Shown here: positions 9,137-18,744 of the stretch, piece after piece | Layout: each line of letters begins with the position of its first letter | How positions within the stretch are numbered: the stretch's first letter is position 1 | Source: Bifidobacterium sp. | GTDB lineage: Bacteria > Actinomycetota > Actinomycetes > Actinomycetales > Bifidobacteriaceae | Assembly (NCBI GenBank): GCA_024104275.1 | Contig: JAGGHK010000001.1 | Span: forward strand, 682,001 to 746,000 | DNA: 64,000 nucleotides | Direction: 5' to 3' | Program-made: the position numbers and the translations under genes | Notes under the pieces: model-generated | What the model was told of the DNA's origin: nothing | What the model saw: only the letters and a program-made list of their open reading frames with translations | The model's database searches: none

Positions 9137-11881
9137 ATGGCTCAACGTCGCAAAACGGCCAAACCTGCCTATGACCCGCATACGGTCAAGGAGAACATCG
9201 TCGAAACGCCGCTCGACGAGGAAATGAGCAAATCGTTCCTCGAGTATGCCTATTCGGTGATTTACGCGCGAGCCCTGCCCGACGCGCGCGACGGCCTCAA
9301 GCCGGTGCAGCGACGCATCATCTATCAGATGGGCCAGATGAACCTGACCCCCGACAAGCCGTACATGAAGTCCGCCCGTGCCGTCGGCGAGGTGATGGGC
9401 AAGCTGCACCCGCACGGCGACTCCTCCATCTACGAGGCCATGGTGCGCCTCGCGCAGCCTTTCGCGATGCGGCTGCCGCTGGTGGACGGGCACGGCAATT
9501 TCGGCTCGCTTGACGACGGACCCGCGGCTTCGCGTTACACCGAGGCGAGGCTAGCACCTGCGGCGCTGGGAATGAACGCCAATATCGGCGAGGATACCGT
9601 CGACTTCTCCCCCAATTACGACAACAAGCTCAAGGAACCGGATGTGCTGCCGGCCGCCATCCCGAATTTGCTCGTCAACGGTGCTTCCGGCATCGCGGTG
9701 GGCATGGCCACCAACATGGCCACGCACAATCTCGGCGAAGTGGTCGCTGCGGCGAAATACCTGATGAAGCACCCTGACGCCACGCTCGACGAATTGATGG
9801 ACTACGTGCCGGGACCTGACTGGCCGAGCGGCGGCATCATCATCGGTCGCAGCGGCATCCGAGAGGCCTACGAGACCGGACGCGGGACGCTGACCACGCG
9901 CTCCGCCACCCATATCGAGAACGTTACCGCCCGCAAGAAGGCCATCGTCGTGACCGAACTGCCGTTCATGGTCGGCCCAGAGCATGTGCTCGAACGCATC
10001 TCGGAGGGCGTGAAAAACCACCATATCGAAGGCGTTTCAGGTGCCATCGACCTGACGGACCGCAACAACGGCACCCGCATCGTCATCGAGATCAAGACCG
10101 GTTTCGACCCCAACGCGGTGCTCGCCCAGCTGTTCAAATACACGCCTTTGGAAGACAACTTCGCCATGAACAACGTGGCGCTCGTGCACGGCCGGCCGCA
10201 TACTATGGGCCTCAAAGAGATGCTCGAAGTGTGGGTAGAGCACCGGCGCAACGTCATCCACCGGCGCAGCGAATATCGTCTGCGCAAGGCTCAGGAACGG
10301 CTGCACCTGGTCGAAGGCATGCTGCTGGCGATGGTCGATATCGACGAGGTCATCCAGGTCATTCGTACCTCCGACAACGCCGACGCCGCCAAGACACGCT
10401 TGATCGCCGTCTTTGACCTCGACGAGATTCAGGCGCAATACATCCTCGACCTGCGTCTGCGCCGATTGACCAAGATGAGTCGTATCGAGCTCGAGGCTGA
10501 GCAGGATGACTTGAAGAAGCAGATCGACGGGCTCAACGAGATCCTTGCTTCGGGCGAACGGTTGGACGAGGTCATCGTCTCCGAGATGGACGAGGCCGTG
10601 GAGAAGTGGGGCGACCCACGCCGTACCGTGCTGCTGGAACGTCATGAAGACGGCAGCCTGACGCCGGTGCGTTCGCTTGCTTCCTCCGGTTCTGGTACCG
10701 ATGGTGCCAACGCCAATCCGGATTCCTCCGCTCTGGCCGCCATTCGCGTGGAAAACACGGTTTCGCAGGCGGCACAGGACGTGGAAGCCGCAAAGAAGGC
10801 CAAGAAGGCGGGCAATGTCGAAGAAGCCACCGCAGCACTGAGGCTGGATGACGAGCCTTGCGCCGTCATACTGAGCGCGACCGGGCTTATCGCCCGCACC
10901 TCGCCAAGCGCCGTGGATCTCTGGCAGACGCGCGAGGCGAACGGCAAGCGTGCACACGATGACCAGATTGTCTCCGTCTTCGCCAGCACGACGCTTTCCA
11001 GCTACGGGCTCATTACTTCTGCCGGGCGCTTGGTCTTGGCACATGTCGCCGACCTGCCGTCGCTGCCGGTTAGTGAAAACTTGAACGTTTCCGGCGGCGT
11101 GAACGCCGACGAATTGCTTGGCATGACCACCAACACCGAGCCTGTTTCGGGCGAACACGTCGTGGCGGCCATCGCCATGGGCGATGTTTCCGGGAAGGGC
11201 GAATTCGCTGATTCTGACGACGGCAATGCCAACGACTCTGATGCCGCCACTACCCCGCTGGCCATCGGCACCCGCAACGGCATCGTCAAGCGCTGGAACC
11301 GTGAATCGCCCAGCACGATGGACTCCTGGCCTGTCATCGACCTGAAGGACGGAGATGCCGTCGTATTCGCCGCACCTGCAGCCGACGACGACCGTATCGT
11401 CTTCATCTCCTCGGATTCTTCGCTGCTCACCTTCGAAGCCAAAGTCGTGCGCCCGCAAGGTCGTACCGCCGGAGGCATGAACGGCATCAGGCTTGCCGAG
11501 GGACAGCATGTCGTGGCCTTCAACGTGGTGCCGGCCGGCAAAATCGCCTGGACCTACGACGAAGGCGAAAATGGCCTGTATTCAGCCTCCGGAGCCGTCG
11601 TGCTGACCGTCGCCGGCGACGACGCGGCCTTGCCCGGAACCGAAACCGGAGCGGCCAAGGTGACCCCGCTGGAAATGTACCCGACCAAAGGCCGCGGCAC
11701 CGGCGGCGTGCGTTCCCAGCGCTTCCTCAAGGGCCAGAACACCCTGACCTGCGCCGCCATCGGCACCTATCCGCTTTACGCCAGCACTTCCGGCGGAGCT
11801 CCCGTCGAGCTGCCCAAGCCAGACATGCGACGCGACGCTTCCGGCGTTGATCTCCCCGCACCGATTGAATACGTGGCGTAA
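9137..11881 (+). CDS. parC: DNA topoisomerase IV subunit A
   Basis: Breakage-reunion subunit that, with ParE, decatenates and relaxes DNA using ATP. Starting at the ATG at 9137 (AGAGG nine bases upstream; an in-frame GTG at 9125 overlaps that site) gives 914 aa. The catalytic tyrosine is Tyr134 in [10 protein letters not shown]. The region corresponding to the quinolone-resistance segment is [14 protein letters not shown] (about 91-104). The C-terminal third is the DNA-wrapping propeller, including an Asp/Gly-rich loop. The matching parE lies 7 kb downstream. ParC is preferred over GyrA because of the ParE-type partner nearby. Confidence 0.9.
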   Translation: MAQRRKTAKPAYDPHTVKENIVETPLDEEMSKSFLEYAYSVIYARALPDARDGLKPVQRRIIYQMGQMNLTPDKPYMKSARAVGEVMGKLHPHGDSSIYEAMVRLAQPFAMRLPLVDGHGNFGSLDDGPAASRYTEARLAPAALGMNANIGEDTVDFSPNYDNKLKEPDVLPAAIPNLLVNGASGIAVGMATNMATHNLGEVVAAAKYLMKHPDATLDELMDYVPGPDWPSGGIIIGRSGIREAYETGRGTLTTRSATHIENVTARKKAIVVTELPFMVGPEHVLERISEGVKNHHIEGVSGAIDLTDRNNGTRIVIEIKTGFDPNAVLAQLFKYTPLEDNFAMNNVALVHGRPHTMGLKEMLEVWVEHRRNVIHRRSEYRLRKAQERLHLVEGMLLAMVDIDEVIQVIRTSDNADAAKTRLIAVFDLDEIQAQYILDLRLRRLTKMSRIELEAEQDDLKKQIDGLNEILASGERLDEVIVSEMDEAVEKWGDPRRTVLLERHEDGSLTPVRSLASSGSGTDGANANPDSSALAAIRVENTVSQAAQDVEAAKKAKKAGNVEEATAALRLDDEPCAVILSATGLIARTSPSAVDLWQTREANGKRAHDDQIVSVFASTTLSSYGLITSAGRLVLAHVADLPSLPVSENLNVSGGVNADELLGMTTNTEPVSGEHVVAAIAMGDVSGKGEFADSDDGNANDSDAATTPLAIGTRNGIVKRWNRESPSTMDSWPVIDLKDGDAVVFAAPAADDDRIVFISSDSSLLTFEAKVVRPQGRTAGGMNGIRLAEGQHVVAFNVVPAGKIAWTYDEGENGLYSASGAVVLTVAGDDAALPGTETGAAKVTPLEMYPTKGRGTGGVRSQRFLKGQNTLTCAAIGTYPLYASTSGGAPVELPKPDMRRDASGVDLPAPIEYVA

Positions 11882-11894
11882 ATCAATCGCTGCG

Positions 11895-11932
11895 AAAAGT
11901 GGTGGGATGATAGCATTCATTCCACCACTTTT
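11895..11932. terminator. Bidirectional terminator between parC and lhr
   Basis: A 16-bp stem (11895-11910 with 11917-11932) with one G-T wobble and a 6-base loop. The outer AAAA and TTTT give a T-tract in both directions. It serves the convergent parC and lhr genes. Confidence 0.85.
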
Positions 11933-12022
11933 GATTTCTGTTCAGAAATCCATTCGGGAATGCAATGGCATTTTCTGCGGTTTACCGACTTCGGCTCATT
12001 GAGAACGGTACCGATAATTTAT

Positions 12023-12039
12023 ACTTCGAAATTCGAAGT
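12023..12039. repeat. Perfect short palindrome ACTTCGAA-A-TTCGAAGT
   Basis: Eight-base arms flank one central A. It lies in the 198-base gap between convergent genes, together with GATTTCTG-TT-CAGAAATC (11933-11950) and GATTAC-TT-GTAATC (12068-12081, overlapping the lhr stop). Function is unknown. Confidence 0.5.
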
Positions 12040-12079
12040 ACGTAATACAGTATATGCGGATCCTATTGATTACTTGTAA

Positions 12080-15000
12080 TCAACGATAAAGTTTCATTCC
12101 TTGCGGGGATGGGGTGAAACCTGCTGTACGCAATAGCTGCGTGCACTGGTTCAGGGCCGTCAACGATTCGCCGTTGACATCGCGGAAAGTGACGCTGCCG
12201 CGTTTGTTGCCGCTTCGTCGACCGGATTCATATTGCGAGCGCAAAGTGTCTGCAAGCTGGGTGATGGCACGTTGCAACTCGAAATCGGTGGCTTTGAAAC
12301 ACAGTAGATGATGGCTGGACGGGATGGCATAGAGCACAGGCTTGCCTTCGATGAAGATGACAAAGGAACCGACTTTGCGCATGGGTTGCACCGGTTTTCT
12401 ATGCTTAGATGTGACTGCAATACCAGCAGCAGGCGGCACAGTGTCATCCAACGGAACCGACGATTTGCCTATATCGCTTTCCTTTCCATCTTCTTGCGAA
12501 TCTCTTATGGCTTCATCAGAGTCAATGTCGGCAGATTCGACAGCAGCCAAATCGTTCTCATGATCGGTTTTGACACTGCCATTTTTGGCGATACCCGCTG
12601 AATCGTCGGCCGTGTTTAACGACGGCCATGCGACGGCACCACCAGCGAGACTGGCGGGATCGGCGGCATCCAGCGCGACTGCGAGCGGGGCGTCCTGCGT
12701 ACGCCATTGACGCAGCTGGTCGATGGTGGTACGTTCGGCGAATTGAACCGCTGAAAGGCCACGAACGAACATTCCACGGACCAACGTGCCAGTGGCTTCC
12801 ATCTGTTTCAAAACCGGATAAATATCCGAAAAACTCAAACCTTCCGGATCCATGTCCATCAGCGGCGGCGCGATGATACCGTAACGGTCAAGCAGAGTTT
12901 CGACCTGTGCGATGGCACGTTGCTCCGGACGCACGTCTTGGGATTGCGGAACAACCGACCACAGACCGGCCAATGTTCCGGGCAATTGCGGACGCCGTTC
13001 GACACGCCCGCGACCGTACAGGCGGTGACGGCTCAACGACGTTCTTGCATAGGAACGACTGGCAGTCCGCGTGCCATTCCCGTTTTGCAGCAAGACGCGA
13101 ACCGGTGTGAACGACGAATTGGTCACCTTACCCTGCCACACCAATGACCACAATGCCCGCTCAAAACCCGCGTCACCGGCCGACGATATCCGCACCTCAC
13201 CGGTCAGCAAGTCAACGACCTCCTGCGGTTTGTCACCATCATGAAGTTGCCATTGCTGCTGCAGCTGTTCCGCACGATAAGAGCCACCAAGTCCCAATGC
13301 AGCCATGATGCCGTTATCGTCCAGATCGCTATCATCATCACCATCGGCACCGACATTGTTCAGCAAAGGGGAATCGGTAAGATAGAACGCGATTTTGCCA
13401 GGCTTTGTGGCTGATTCAGGACTAGCGGATGAGCTTTCATCCTTGGAACCCAGCCAAACCACCTCGCCTGCTGAAAGAAGCTCGTCCAGCAATGATGGGG
13501 TGAAATCCGGCACCCTGGCCGGGAACACCGAGGACTCCCACATAGCCGCAGGCAACGGCATGCCCTCCAACTGCTCAATGACACGCAACAGGCCATCGGT
13601 TCCGGTAAAACGTGGCCAGACAGCTTGGGAACTTGCCGATGAATCTTCGATTGGTTCATCTTCTGCCGAATCATCGTCTCCGATAAAACGACGGCCATCA
13701 GGCGAGCTGTGTCGAAAAGCTGTATTGCTGGCTTTCGCGCCGATTCCTTGCCGCACCAGCAGCCACGATTGGTAGGCCTCTGGGTTCACAGGTTTCAGGG
13801 ATTTGCGGGTCAACGTCTGCGAGCGCGAACGAATCCGACGGAAGACTTCACGGTGCAGATATTGCGGACCAGACAAGCCCTTGACGAACTCGCCGGTCAT
13901 CAGTACGCCACGAGCTTTCAGATCGTCAAGTTCATGGACGACCGTGGCCGCATCCAAACCGAGTTCCTTCACCGCTTGGTCAGCAGTGAACGGACCGTGC
14001 GTCTTGGCGAACCGCACCATTCTGCCGTTAACATCATCAGGTTCCAGCTCGTTCCAGAACTGCCTGTGGCTCAGCTCGTCCTCGACCTGTTTGATGGCCT
14101 TCGGATCGAGGACGTCGGCGATATGCCCGCTGCCCAGGAGTTCCTCCAAGACTTCCGGATCCATTGCCAACAGCGAGGCGCGACGTTCGGCCTGTGGCGA
14201 GTCGTACTCGTACATCACGGAGCCCACGAAACCGAACAGCAAGTTCTGTGCGAATGGTGACGGACTTTGTGTCTCGACGTCCTTGACCTCAATTTTTCCG
14301 TCATCGATATCGGTCATCAAGCGTTTCAACGCAGGCAGATCATAGACATCCTGCAGGCATTCGCGGGCGGTCTCCAAGACCAGCGGGAAATTGTGCTGGG
14401 TCTTGGCCGCAGCCAACAATTCCGAGGCACGAAGACGCTGCTGCCACAACGGCACGCGCTTGCCGGGGTTCATCCTTGGCATGTAAAGAGACCGCGCCGC
14501 ACATTCGCGGAATCGGGTGGCGAAGAGCACCGAGTCGCCAATCTCCTCCTCCACATCGCGCAGCAATTCGTCAGCATCGAACTGGAAGAGTTCGGCAGCG
14601 CTGACATGGCTGTCCTGCTCGGGCAGCCGCACGACGATGCCGTCATCGGTGGCGTAGGTTTGACCGTCGAAGCCGTACTTGCGCTTGAGTCGGTTGGTAA
14701 TGGCGAGCGCCCACGGCTCGTGCACACGACGGCCGAACGGCGAATGCAGGATGATGCGCCAGTCGCCCTCTTCATCCTGACATCGTTCGATGACGATGGT
14801 CTTGTCGGTAGGCAAAGCGCCCGTAGCGGCCTTCTGCTCGGCAAGCAAGCGGGCAAGGTTGGCTCTGCCGTTATCGTCCAAACCATTGTCGCATAGCCGT
14901 TGCTCGGTTGAGACGTCGAAATGCGGCTTGGCATTGTCGTTCCAGTGTGCGCTGTCAGCGCGCTTTGAATCATGGGAATCCGACGAGTCAGCCACATCCG

Positions 15001-17182
15001 ACGAAACATCAGCAGAAAATGACTCGGCGTTATCGTTATCAAATTGTGATATATCCACTACTGACGATGACGCCGGTATCAGGCCGTTGCCGATTTCGCG
15101 GACGAACGCACCCAGCAATGCTCCGAAACCGGCGTCGCGCCCCGGCCCCTCACCATGCCAGAACGGCAGACGCGCGGTACGACCCGGAGCCGGGGTGACC
15201 ACCACACGGTCGTTGGTAATCTCGTCGATTTGCCAAGTGGAGGTGCCGAGTGTGATGACATCACCGACGCGGGATTCGTAGACCATCTCCTCGTCAAGCT
15301 CCCCCACCTTCTTGCGTCCTGAACCGGCGTCAGCTTCAGGCAGGACGACGGTGTAGGTGCCGCGGTCGGGAATGGTGCCGCCGCTGGTGACAGCCAAGCG
15401 CTGTGCTACCGGACGGGCGGAGATGAGACCTTCTTCGGCATTAAGCTGCAGCGGCGGCCGGAACGCCGAGAATTCCTCGGAATTGTAGGCGCCGGTCAAC
15501 ATGCCGATGACATTGTCGAACATGTCTCGCGAAAGCGTGGCGAACGGCGCGGTGCGACGCACGGCCACATACCAATCGTCGGTTTTGAGGTCATCCATTG
15601 CCGCTGCTGCGACCGTCTGCTGGGCCAGAATATCCAGCGGATTATGACGAACCGCCAAAGGTTCGATTTCGCTGCGTCTCATGCTTTCCACGGTCGCCGT
15701 AGAGGTAATCAGTTCCTGTCGGGTCAAGGGATAGAACAGCGCATGCGAGACTCCGCCGACACGATGATCGGCTCTGCCGACGCGCTGCAGACCGGACGAG
15801 ATGGACAGGGGCGGTGCGACCTGGATGACCATGTCAACCGAGCCCATATCGATACCGAGCTCCAGGCTGCTGGTGGCGACCACGCAACGCAGACGGCCGT
15901 GCTTCAGGTCGTCCTCGATGACCTTGCGGCGTTCCTTGGAGACGGAACCGTGATGGGCCATGGCGATGGTCTCGTTTTTCGGGTGTGAGCCGACCAAGGA
16001 CGTCGAGGATCCGACGACGGAATCATAGTGTTTGCCGTCGCCGTAGGAACGATTATCGACTTCCACCCCACATTCCGTTTCAGCGTACAAATCGTTGATA
16101 CGCGCGGTCAATCGCTCGGCCAGTCCACGAGAATTAACAAAAACCAAGGTGCTGTGATGACTCAGGATTTCATCGAGAATGCTGCGCTCGACCGCCGGCC
16201 AGATAGAGTGCGAGGCGGAGGCGGTTGGCGAGGAATAATCACCTTGTTTGGCCAACGCATCGGTATTCCCATTCCCGACACCGATATGGAATCCGCCCTC
16301 GTCATCCGAAGCAGTGCCCAACGCACCCATATCCGCAACCGGCTCGACGATTTTCAAGTCCATATGCACTGGGTCCGTGGCATCGACAATCGTGACCGGC
16401 TGGTCGCCGCCCAAGAAGAACGCGGCTTCCTTCGGCGGATTGACCGTAGCCGAAAGACCGATACGCTGTACCTTCCGCTCGGCCAACAAGTCAAGTCGCT
16501 CTAAGCTCAACGCCAAGTGTGCCCCGCGTTTGGTGGCCGCGAGCGCATGTACCTCGTCGACGATGACGGTCTCGACGCTTTTCAGGATGCGACGCGCCTT
16601 CGAAGTCAGGAGCAAATACAGCGATTCGGGAGTGGTGATCAGGATATCCGGCGGATGAGTGGCGATACGTCGGCGCTCCTTGGCCGTGGTATCCCCCGAA
16701 CGAATCGCCACGTCGATGTCAGGCGGTTCGAGACCTTCCGAAACGCACTGCGCGGCGATGCCTTCCAACGGAACACGCAAATTGCGTTCGACGTCGGCCC
16801 CCAGCGCCTTCAGCGGTGAAATATAAAGTACTTTGACACCCGGTTTGCCGGACTTGACAGGCTTGGTAGTTTCGGACTTGCCTACCGGCTTATGAAGTTC
16901 ATCAAGCCCATCAAATCGATTCGATTGTTTTTCAGCCTTGTCTGACTTCTCGGATCCGGTAGCAAATTCATCACCTTGCGATAATTGCTCGCCAATCAAC
17001 CCGTCAATGGCAGAAAGAAACGCAGCCAGGGTCTTGCCGGAACCGGTGGGCGCGACCACCAAGACATTTTCCTTGGCCTTGATATGCGGCCATGACTCTT
17101 GCTGGGCATCAGTGGGTGCGGCAAACGCATGCCTGAACCACGCCGTGGTGGGCGGCGAAAACAGATCCAGACATTCGTACAT
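12080..17182 (-). CDS. lhr: Lhr-type large DEAD/DEAH helicase
   Basis: ATP-dependent 3'-5' helicase of the large helicase-related family, linked to DNA repair. The protein is 1700 aa. Walker A is APTGSGKT at 44-51, the DEVH box at 209-212, motif III is LSAT and motif VI is QRVGRADHR. The long C-terminal part fits the winged-helix and Lhr C-terminal regions. The protein carries several Ser/Asp/Glu-rich inserts, such as residues about 68-115 between motifs I and Ia, and another downstream of the helicase core. These make it longer than the roughly 1500 aa typical of the family. No clear ribosome binding site precedes the ATG at 17182. Confidence 0.9.
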   Translation of the reverse strand: MYECLDLFSPPTTAWFRHAFAAPTDAQQESWPHIKAKENVLVVAPTGSGKTLAAFLSAIDGLIGEQLSQGDEFATGSEKSDKAEKQSNRFDGLDELHKPVGKSETTKPVKSGKPGVKVLYISPLKALGADVERNLRVPLEGIAAQCVSEGLEPPDIDVAIRSGDTTAKERRRIATHPPDILITTPESLYLLLTSKARRILKSVETVIVDEVHALAATKRGAHLALSLERLDLLAERKVQRIGLSATVNPPKEAAFFLGGDQPVTIVDATDPVHMDLKIVEPVADMGALGTASDDEGGFHIGVGNGNTDALAKQGDYSSPTASASHSIWPAVERSILDEILSHHSTLVFVNSRGLAERLTARINDLYAETECGVEVDNRSYGDGKHYDSVVGSSTSLVGSHPKNETIAMAHHGSVSKERRKVIEDDLKHGRLRCVVATSSLELGIDMGSVDMVIQVAPPLSISSGLQRVGRADHRVGGVSHALFYPLTRQELITSTATVESMRRSEIEPLAVRHNPLDILAQQTVAAAAMDDLKTDDWYVAVRRTAPFATLSRDMFDNVIGMLTGAYNSEEFSAFRPPLQLNAEEGLISARPVAQRLAVTSGGTIPDRGTYTVVLPEADAGSGRKKVGELDEEMVYESRVGDVITLGTSTWQIDEITNDRVVVTPAPGRTARLPFWHGEGPGRDAGFGALLGAFVREIGNGLIPASSSVVDISQFDNDNAESFSADVSSDVADSSDSHDSKRADSAHWNDNAKPHFDVSTEQRLCDNGLDDNGRANLARLLAEQKAATGALPTDKTIVIERCQDEEGDWRIILHSPFGRRVHEPWALAITNRLKRKYGFDGQTYATDDGIVVRLPEQDSHVSAAELFQFDADELLRDVEEEIGDSVLFATRFRECAARSLYMPRMNPGKRVPLWQQRLRASELLAAAKTQHNFPLVLETARECLQDVYDLPALKRLMTDIDDGKIEVKDVETQSPSPFAQNLLFGFVGSVMYEYDSPQAERRASLLAMDPEVLEELLGSGHIADVLDPKAIKQVEDELSHRQFWNELEPDDVNGRMVRFAKTHGPFTADQAVKELGLDAATVVHELDDLKARGVLMTGEFVKGLSGPQYLHREVFRRIRSRSQTLTRKSLKPVNPEAYQSWLLVRQGIGAKASNTAFRHSSPDGRRFIGDDDSAEDEPIEDSSASSQAVWPRFTGTDGLLRVIEQLEGMPLPAAMWESSVFPARVPDFTPSLLDELLSAGEVVWLGSKDESSSASPESATKPGKIAFYLTDSPLLNNVGADGDDDSDLDDNGIMAALGLGGSYRAEQLQQQWQLHDGDKPQEVVDLLTGEVRISSAGDAGFERALWSLVWQGKVTNSSFTPVRVLLQNGNGTRTASRSYARTSLSRHRLYGRGRVERRPQLPGTLAGLWSVVPQSQDVRPEQRAIAQVETLLDRYGIIAPPLMDMDPEGLSFSDIYPVLKQMEATGTLVRGMFVRGLSAVQFAERTTIDQLRQWRTQDAPLAVALDAADPASLAGGAVAWPSLNTADDSAGIAKNGSVKTDHENDLAAVESADIDSDEAIRDSQEDGKESDIGKSSVPLDDTVPPAAGIAVTSKHRKPVQPMRKVGSFVIFIEGKPVLYAIPSSHHLLCFKATDFELQRAITQLADTLRSQYESGRRSGNKRGSVTFRDVNGESLTALNQCTQLLRTAGFTPSPQGMKLYR

Positions 17183-17242
17183 ATGTTCGATTATCGCAAC
17201 GCCTCACGACGTTGACAATCGACGCTCAGAAACCATCAGGTA

Positions 17243-18493
17243 TCAGTCCTGATGACCCACCTTGCGCCGCAGCATCTCGTGCATCGCCACCATGAGCATC
17301 AGCAACACCAGCAGATACCACGGATAGAGCGCTATCGTAATGTGCTGAGCAATGAGACCGAACACGGGAGGCATGATCATGGAACCGGCGTAGGCGCAGG
17401 CCATCTGCACCCCTACAATCGCCTGCGAGCGTTCTACACCGAAATAGGCCGGAGTGGAGTGAATAACGCAAGGATAAATAGGCGCGCAACCGAGGCCAAT
17501 CAGCACCAAACCGACAACGGTGGCCACATGCCCGGGCAACGGAATCAGCATGACGACAATGCCAATGCCAAGAACAGCCTGGCCAATGCGAATCATCGTG
17601 GGGTCGTCGAATTTCATGGTCATGAATCCGCTGAGCGCGCGGCCCGCGGTGATGCCCAGATAGAACAGGCTTGCCAGACTCGCCGCGGTAACCTTGCTGA
17701 TGCCGTCATGGCCGACCATATAGCTCGAGGCCCAAAGGCCCGAAGTGGTTTCGATGGCGCAATAGCAGAAGAACATCACGAGAATCTCTTTGGCGCCGCG
17801 GATGGCGAGCACTCCACGCACCCCTAGCGGTTTGACGGGTTTGGATTCCGTTTCGACCTTGGCTTCGGTTTCGGCGACGGCTTCGGTTTCATCGACGGGA
17901 GCCTTGCCTTCACTGTGGTCCGAACCAACCGCCGCCGAAACGTCATTGCGATTCTTCCACAAAGGTAGCGAGAAGACGATAATCACCGTCAGCACGATCT
18001 GAATGATGGAAATATAACGATATCCCCACGGCCAGCCTTGCCCGTTGGAAAGCGCGAATCCCATGATGTAGGGGCCGACAGAGGCGCCGATGCCCCACAT
18101 GCAGTGCAGCCAGCTCATATGCCGGCTTGCGTAGTGGATGGCGACGTAGTTGTTGAGAGCCGCGTCCACGCCGCCGGCCCCGAGGCCGTAAGGAATCGCA
18201 ATCAGGGCGAGTACCCAGTAGTTGGGCGCCACAGAAAAGCCGAAGAGCGCCACGGCAGTCAGGCCTACCGAGGCGGCGGTCAGTTTGCCGGTGCCGAAAC
18301 GCAGGGTCATCCTGTCGGAAAGCAGGGCGGAGACGATGGTGCCAGCGGAGATGATCATGGAAATACCGCCGACCCAGGAAAGGGGCACGCCCATCTGCGG
18401 GCGCATGCTCGGCCAAGCAGCACCAAGCAGTGAATCGGGAAGACCCAGCGAAATGAAGGCGAGGTAAATGACGGCCAGCAACAGATTGGTCAC
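17243..18493 (-). CDS. MFS transporter, possibly for a sugar
   Basis: Twelve-helix major facilitator with a long acidic cytoplasmic loop between the two halves (about residues 190-225, repeats of TEAVAETEAKVETE). The early motif GLPDSLLGAAWP is shared by a group of putative sugar/H+ symporters. The start is set at the GTG at 18493 (VTNLLLAVIY, 416 aa) because AAAGGAG stands 5 bases before it; the longer frame begins at a TTG without such a site. It lies 60 bases downstream of no known partner: lhr is next on the same strand, 60 bases further on. Substrate is unknown. Confidence 0.75.
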   Translation of the reverse strand: MTNLLLAVIYLAFISLGLPDSLLGAAWPSMRPQMGVPLSWVGGISMIISAGTIVSALLSDRMTLRFGTGKLTAASVGLTAVALFGFSVAPNYWVLALIAIPYGLGAGGVDAALNNYVAIHYASRHMSWLHCMWGIGASVGPYIMGFALSNGQGWPWGYRYISIIQIVLTVIIVFSLPLWKNRNDVSAAVGSDHSEGKAPVDETEAVAETEAKVETESKPVKPLGVRGVLAIRGAKEILVMFFCYCAIETTSGLWASSYMVGHDGISKVTAASLASLFYLGITAGRALSGFMTMKFDDPTMIRIGQAVLGIGIVVMLIPLPGHVATVVGLVLIGLGCAPIYPCVIHSTPAYFGVERSQAIVGVQMACAYAGSMIMPPVFGLIAQHITIALYPWYLLVLLMLMVAMHEMLRRKVGHQD

Positions 18494-18512
18494 GATAGCT
18501 CCTTTGGGCCAT

Positions 18513-18667
18513 GACAACGGTTACGGACTTTGACGGCTCCGGAGCCGAGCAAAGACAACGTTTTCATTCTCTCATACGGGTGGGGACGAGCGGAGAGCAA
18601 CCTTGCGAGCCCATCTCACGATATGGGACATCGAAACAATCGAGAAATCCTATCGAGACAACGGTTT
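18513..18667 (+). promoter_or_regulatory. Three GACAACG(G)TT sites upstream of the MFS gene
   Basis: GACAACGGTT at 18513-18522, GACAACGTTT at 18554-18563 and GACAACGGTTT at 18657-18667. Each holds a small AAC(C)GTT palindrome on the other strand, as LacI-family operators often do. No regulator gene is next to them. The call is tentative. Confidence 0.35.
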
Positions 18668-18683
18668 CTGGATTGTATAAAAG

Positions 18684-18722
18684 ACTTTGCCCACACCGCG
18701 ATTATGGCGATATGGGCAAAGT
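18684..18722 (-). terminator. Terminator of parE
   Basis: ACTTTGCCCA at 18684-18693 pairs perfectly with 18713-18722. On the minus strand the stem is followed by CTTTTATAC. It begins 23 bases after the parE stop. Confidence 0.8.
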
Positions 18723-18744
18723 TATCAAAATCATTGTCCGACGA

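Noticed and set aside
10037..11509. A 490-residue minus-strand frame inside parC
   Set aside because: Antisense shadow; parC motifs are complete.
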